Assembly (NCBI RefSeq): GCF_009765875.1
Contig: NZ_LMUP01000008.1
Coordinates: forward strand, 487,776 to 551,775
Length of the DNA stretch: 64,000 bases
Reading direction: 5' to 3'
Source: Pedobacter sp. L105
GTDB taxonomy: Bacteria; Bacteroidota; Bacteroidia; Sphingobacteriales; Sphingobacteriaceae
The notes beneath the pieces are model-generated. The model searched no databases, was not told the DNA's origin, and worked only from the letters and a program-made list of their open reading frames with translations. Position 1 is the stretch's first letter; each line of letters starts with the position of its first letter. This document shows positions 62,291-64,000 of this stretch, one piece after another. The position numbers were made by a program, and so were the translations under genes.

Positions 62291-64000
62291 TTAATAGAAT
62301 TTCACCCTATTGTCTTTTATATCACTTTTATCCTGTAAAGCCTGGAATGCTGCTCCTAAAGCTTTTTGACTTACCGTCTGCAACATGCTTTCTTTTAATT
62401 TGTAGGTATTTCCTATTGGTGCAGGATTAGTAAATCCGTTCACTGTGAATAGATATACAGCGCGTTCACCATTTACAGGTTTAGATAATTTTCCAACTGA
62501 CGAACCAAATACAGTTCCGATCAGTTTGTTTTCCTGTGCTGCACCTGGAACGATTGGGTTTGAGAAAACAATATTCTGAACCGGAGTAACCGTTTTTCCT
62601 AATTTTTGTGCTGCCTGGGCAAGACTACCACCAGCCTGACTCATTTTCTCGGTAAGCATTTTAGCTTTAACCGCATTGATTACCATTGGCTCAATATCTT
62701 TCTTCACTGATTCCAGTGGCAAAACGCCTTTAGGTTTAATATCTGTTAAATGTGCAACAACAAAAGCGTTGTCCATTTGATATACTTCTGTAAGCACATC
62801 TCCTTTTGAAGCACCAAATGCATCGCGGATCAGCTGACGAGGATTATCTAATCCCGGAGCATAACCCTGGCTACCTGTGATACGATCGGCTACAGCTAAG
62901 GTATAACCTGCTTTTTTAGCTTCAGCGGCGAAGTTATCACCTTTAACGCTATTCAGGAAGCTGGAAGCTTTCTTGTATGCCTGATCTTTAGTTTTGCTGC
63001 TTGGAACAAGGTTTTTCTCTATGTAAGCCAATTTAGCTACTTTAGAAGAACCCATTTGTTTTTCGATCTTAATTAAGTGTACACCAAATTGTGAATGTAT
63101 CACCTTAAGATCTCCCGCCTGGCCATTAAAAGCTGCGTTCTCAAACTCAGGAACCATTTGTCCCCTTGTAAAACTACCCAGCTCACCGCCTTTATCTTTT
63201 GATCCGTCAATGCTGTACATTTTTGCCAGCGCCGCAAAGTCGGCACCTTTTTGAACCAGTGTTTTCAATGAATCTGCAAATTTCTCTGCTTTATCTACCC
63301 CGCCCATTTTGGTTGGGTCTAATAAAATGTGACTTGCTCTCACTGAGTCAGGAGACATGCGTGTGTCAATCACCTTGATCAGTTTATAAGAATTACCGGT
63401 AAACACAGGTCCGTAGAAACTTCCTGCAGGTAAAGCAAAAACTGTAGAATCAATTTTAGGATCTAATTTACCTTTAGTGATATAGGCATAAGGAACTTTC
63501 ACATCAGAATTGATGGCAGAGAACAATGAATCGCTTTTAGAAGCTTTAAAGTCTGTAGCCAGTTTTGCAATCTGAGATTTAACCGCTGCAGAATCTGCTG
63601 CTGTTGGGCTTACGCTAAATGAAACATATTCGAATGAACGGGTTTCAGAAGGGTTATCAAATTTCTTTTTGTTATCGTTATAATAATCTGAATAGTCTGA
63701 ATCAGATGGTTTAACGCTAGCATCAGGAATGCTTGCATAATCTAAACTGATATAATCGAAATTAGCCAGTTTGTTTCTGTTTGTATATTCGTCTGAAGCT
63801 TCCAGGGAAGTCACGTATACAGAATTTTTTATCAGGTTAGAATATTTCTGCTGTAAAGCTTGTTTTTCAATTTCAGCCTGCAGCATATCCCATTGTTGTT
63901 TCAACTGAGGGTTTGTAGCCTGTTGTTTCAGGGAACCAATTACCGCAGCACGGTTTACTTCTCCTGTTTGAGGGTTACCGAAGTATTGTACAATCAGCGG
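62291..64000 (-). CDS. PpiD/SurA-type peptidyl-prolyl isomerase (partial, 5' end outside window)
   Basis: The frame is open to the last base of the window; reading 63905-64000 adds IVQYFGNPQTGEVNRAAVIG before the internal TTG at 63902-63904, so about 569 C-terminal residues are seen. A SurA_N-like helical region is followed by a parvulin domain (about 195-285 of the visible part, RASHILLDPTKMGG, GSKDKGGELGSFTRGQMVPEF, FGVHLIKIEK). A second degenerate parvulin-like region and a C-terminal tail come after it. The likely N-terminal membrane anchor lies outside the window. It folds exported proteins in the periplasm and is the last gene before the terminator at 62241-62272. Confidence 0.88.
   Translation of the reverse strand, partial: PLIVQYFGNPQTGEVNRAAVIGSLKQQATNPQLKQQWDMLQAEIEKQALQQKYSNLIKNSVYVTSLEASDEYTNRNKLANFDYISLDYASIPDASVKPSDSDYSDYYNDNKKKFDNPSETRSFEYVSFSVSPTAADSAAVKSQIAKLATDFKASKSDSLFSAINSDVKVPYAYITKGKLDPKIDSTVFALPAGSFYGPVFTGNSYKLIKVIDTRMSPDSVRASHILLDPTKMGGVDKAEKFADSLKTLVQKGADFAALAKMYSIDGSKDKGGELGSFTRGQMVPEFENAAFNGQAGDLKVIHSQFGVHLIKIEKQMGSSKVAKLAYIEKNLVPSSKTKDQAYKKASSFLNSVKGDNFAAEAKKAGYTLAVADRITGSQGYAPGLDNPRQLIRDAFGASKGDVLTEVYQMDNAFVVAHLTDIKPKGVLPLESVKKDIEPMVINAVKAKMLTEKMSQAGGSLAQAAQKLGKTVTPVQNIVFSNPIVPGAAQENKLIGTVFGSSVGKLSKPVNGERAVYLFTVNGFTNPAPIGNTYKLKESMLQTVSQKALGAAFQALQDKSDIKDNRVKFY

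Overview
The window reads as chromosome of a Bacteroidota bacterium, most likely family Sphingobacteriaceae (Pedobacter-like). The reasons are three SusC/SusD pairs, lipoproteins whose lipobox cysteine is followed by lysines, the DUF2480/DUF3108/DUF3109 neighbour set, and moderately AT-rich intergenic DNA without strong Shine-Dalgarno sites. The genus is inferred from gene content only. No tRNA, rRNA, CRISPR array or replication origin was seen.

Layout. 1-4.5 kb: the end of a capsule/exopolysaccharide cluster on the minus strand (Wza-like export protein cut by the window edge, gmd, rfbD, a TviB-type UDP-HexNAc dehydrogenase). 4.7-13.7 kb: a signalling island with four sensor-kinase-type proteins, interrupted by an IS3-family element (about 5947-7508) whose insertion coincides with loss of the 5' part of an acyltransferase-3 gene. 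14.0-29.3 kb: a complete beta-mannan utilisation locus. It has an AraC regulator, a seven-gene minus-strand operon (SusC, SusD, TIG-domain lipoprotein, GH27 alpha-galactosidase, CE2-like esterase, SSS symporter, GH130 mannosylglucose phosphorylase) and a divergent pair (GH26 mannanase, cellobiose/mannobiose 2-epimerase). Together these would cut galactomannan at the surface, import it, remove galactose and acetyl groups, release mannobiose, epimerise it to mannosylglucose and phosphorolyse that to mannose-1-phosphate and glucose.

29.4-40.4 kb: a second glycan locus (SusC, SusD, DUF3823 lipoprotein and a large unrecognised glycosidase-like protein). Its upstream gene encodes an unusual one-piece membrane regulator: periplasmic Kelch-like sensor, one transmembrane helix and a cytoplasmic SARP-like DNA-binding/BTAD tail. 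41.1-47.9 kb: a third set with a SusC lacking its whole plug domain, a SusD, a GH5-CBM6 enzyme and a seven-heme cytochrome lipoprotein. 47.9-54.5 kb: a LytTR/LytS two-component pair divergent from a TolC-MacA-MacB-type tripartite efflux operon, with a 21-bp-period direct repeat between them that looks like the LytTR operator.

54.7-64.0 kb: housekeeping genes (ThiF/MoeB-rhodanese, aminopeptidase P, a ROK kinase, rmlA, three small DUF proteins and a PpiD/SurA-type isomerase cut by the window edge). The leader of the DUF2480 operon carries two interleaved perfect inverted repeats that could form a pseudoknot or attenuator.

The items most worth following up are the Kelch-TM-SARP regulator with the repeats in front of its susC, the plug-less SusC, the interleaved leader structure at 62115-62169, the LytTR operator and the 32-bp-periodic ends of the IS element.
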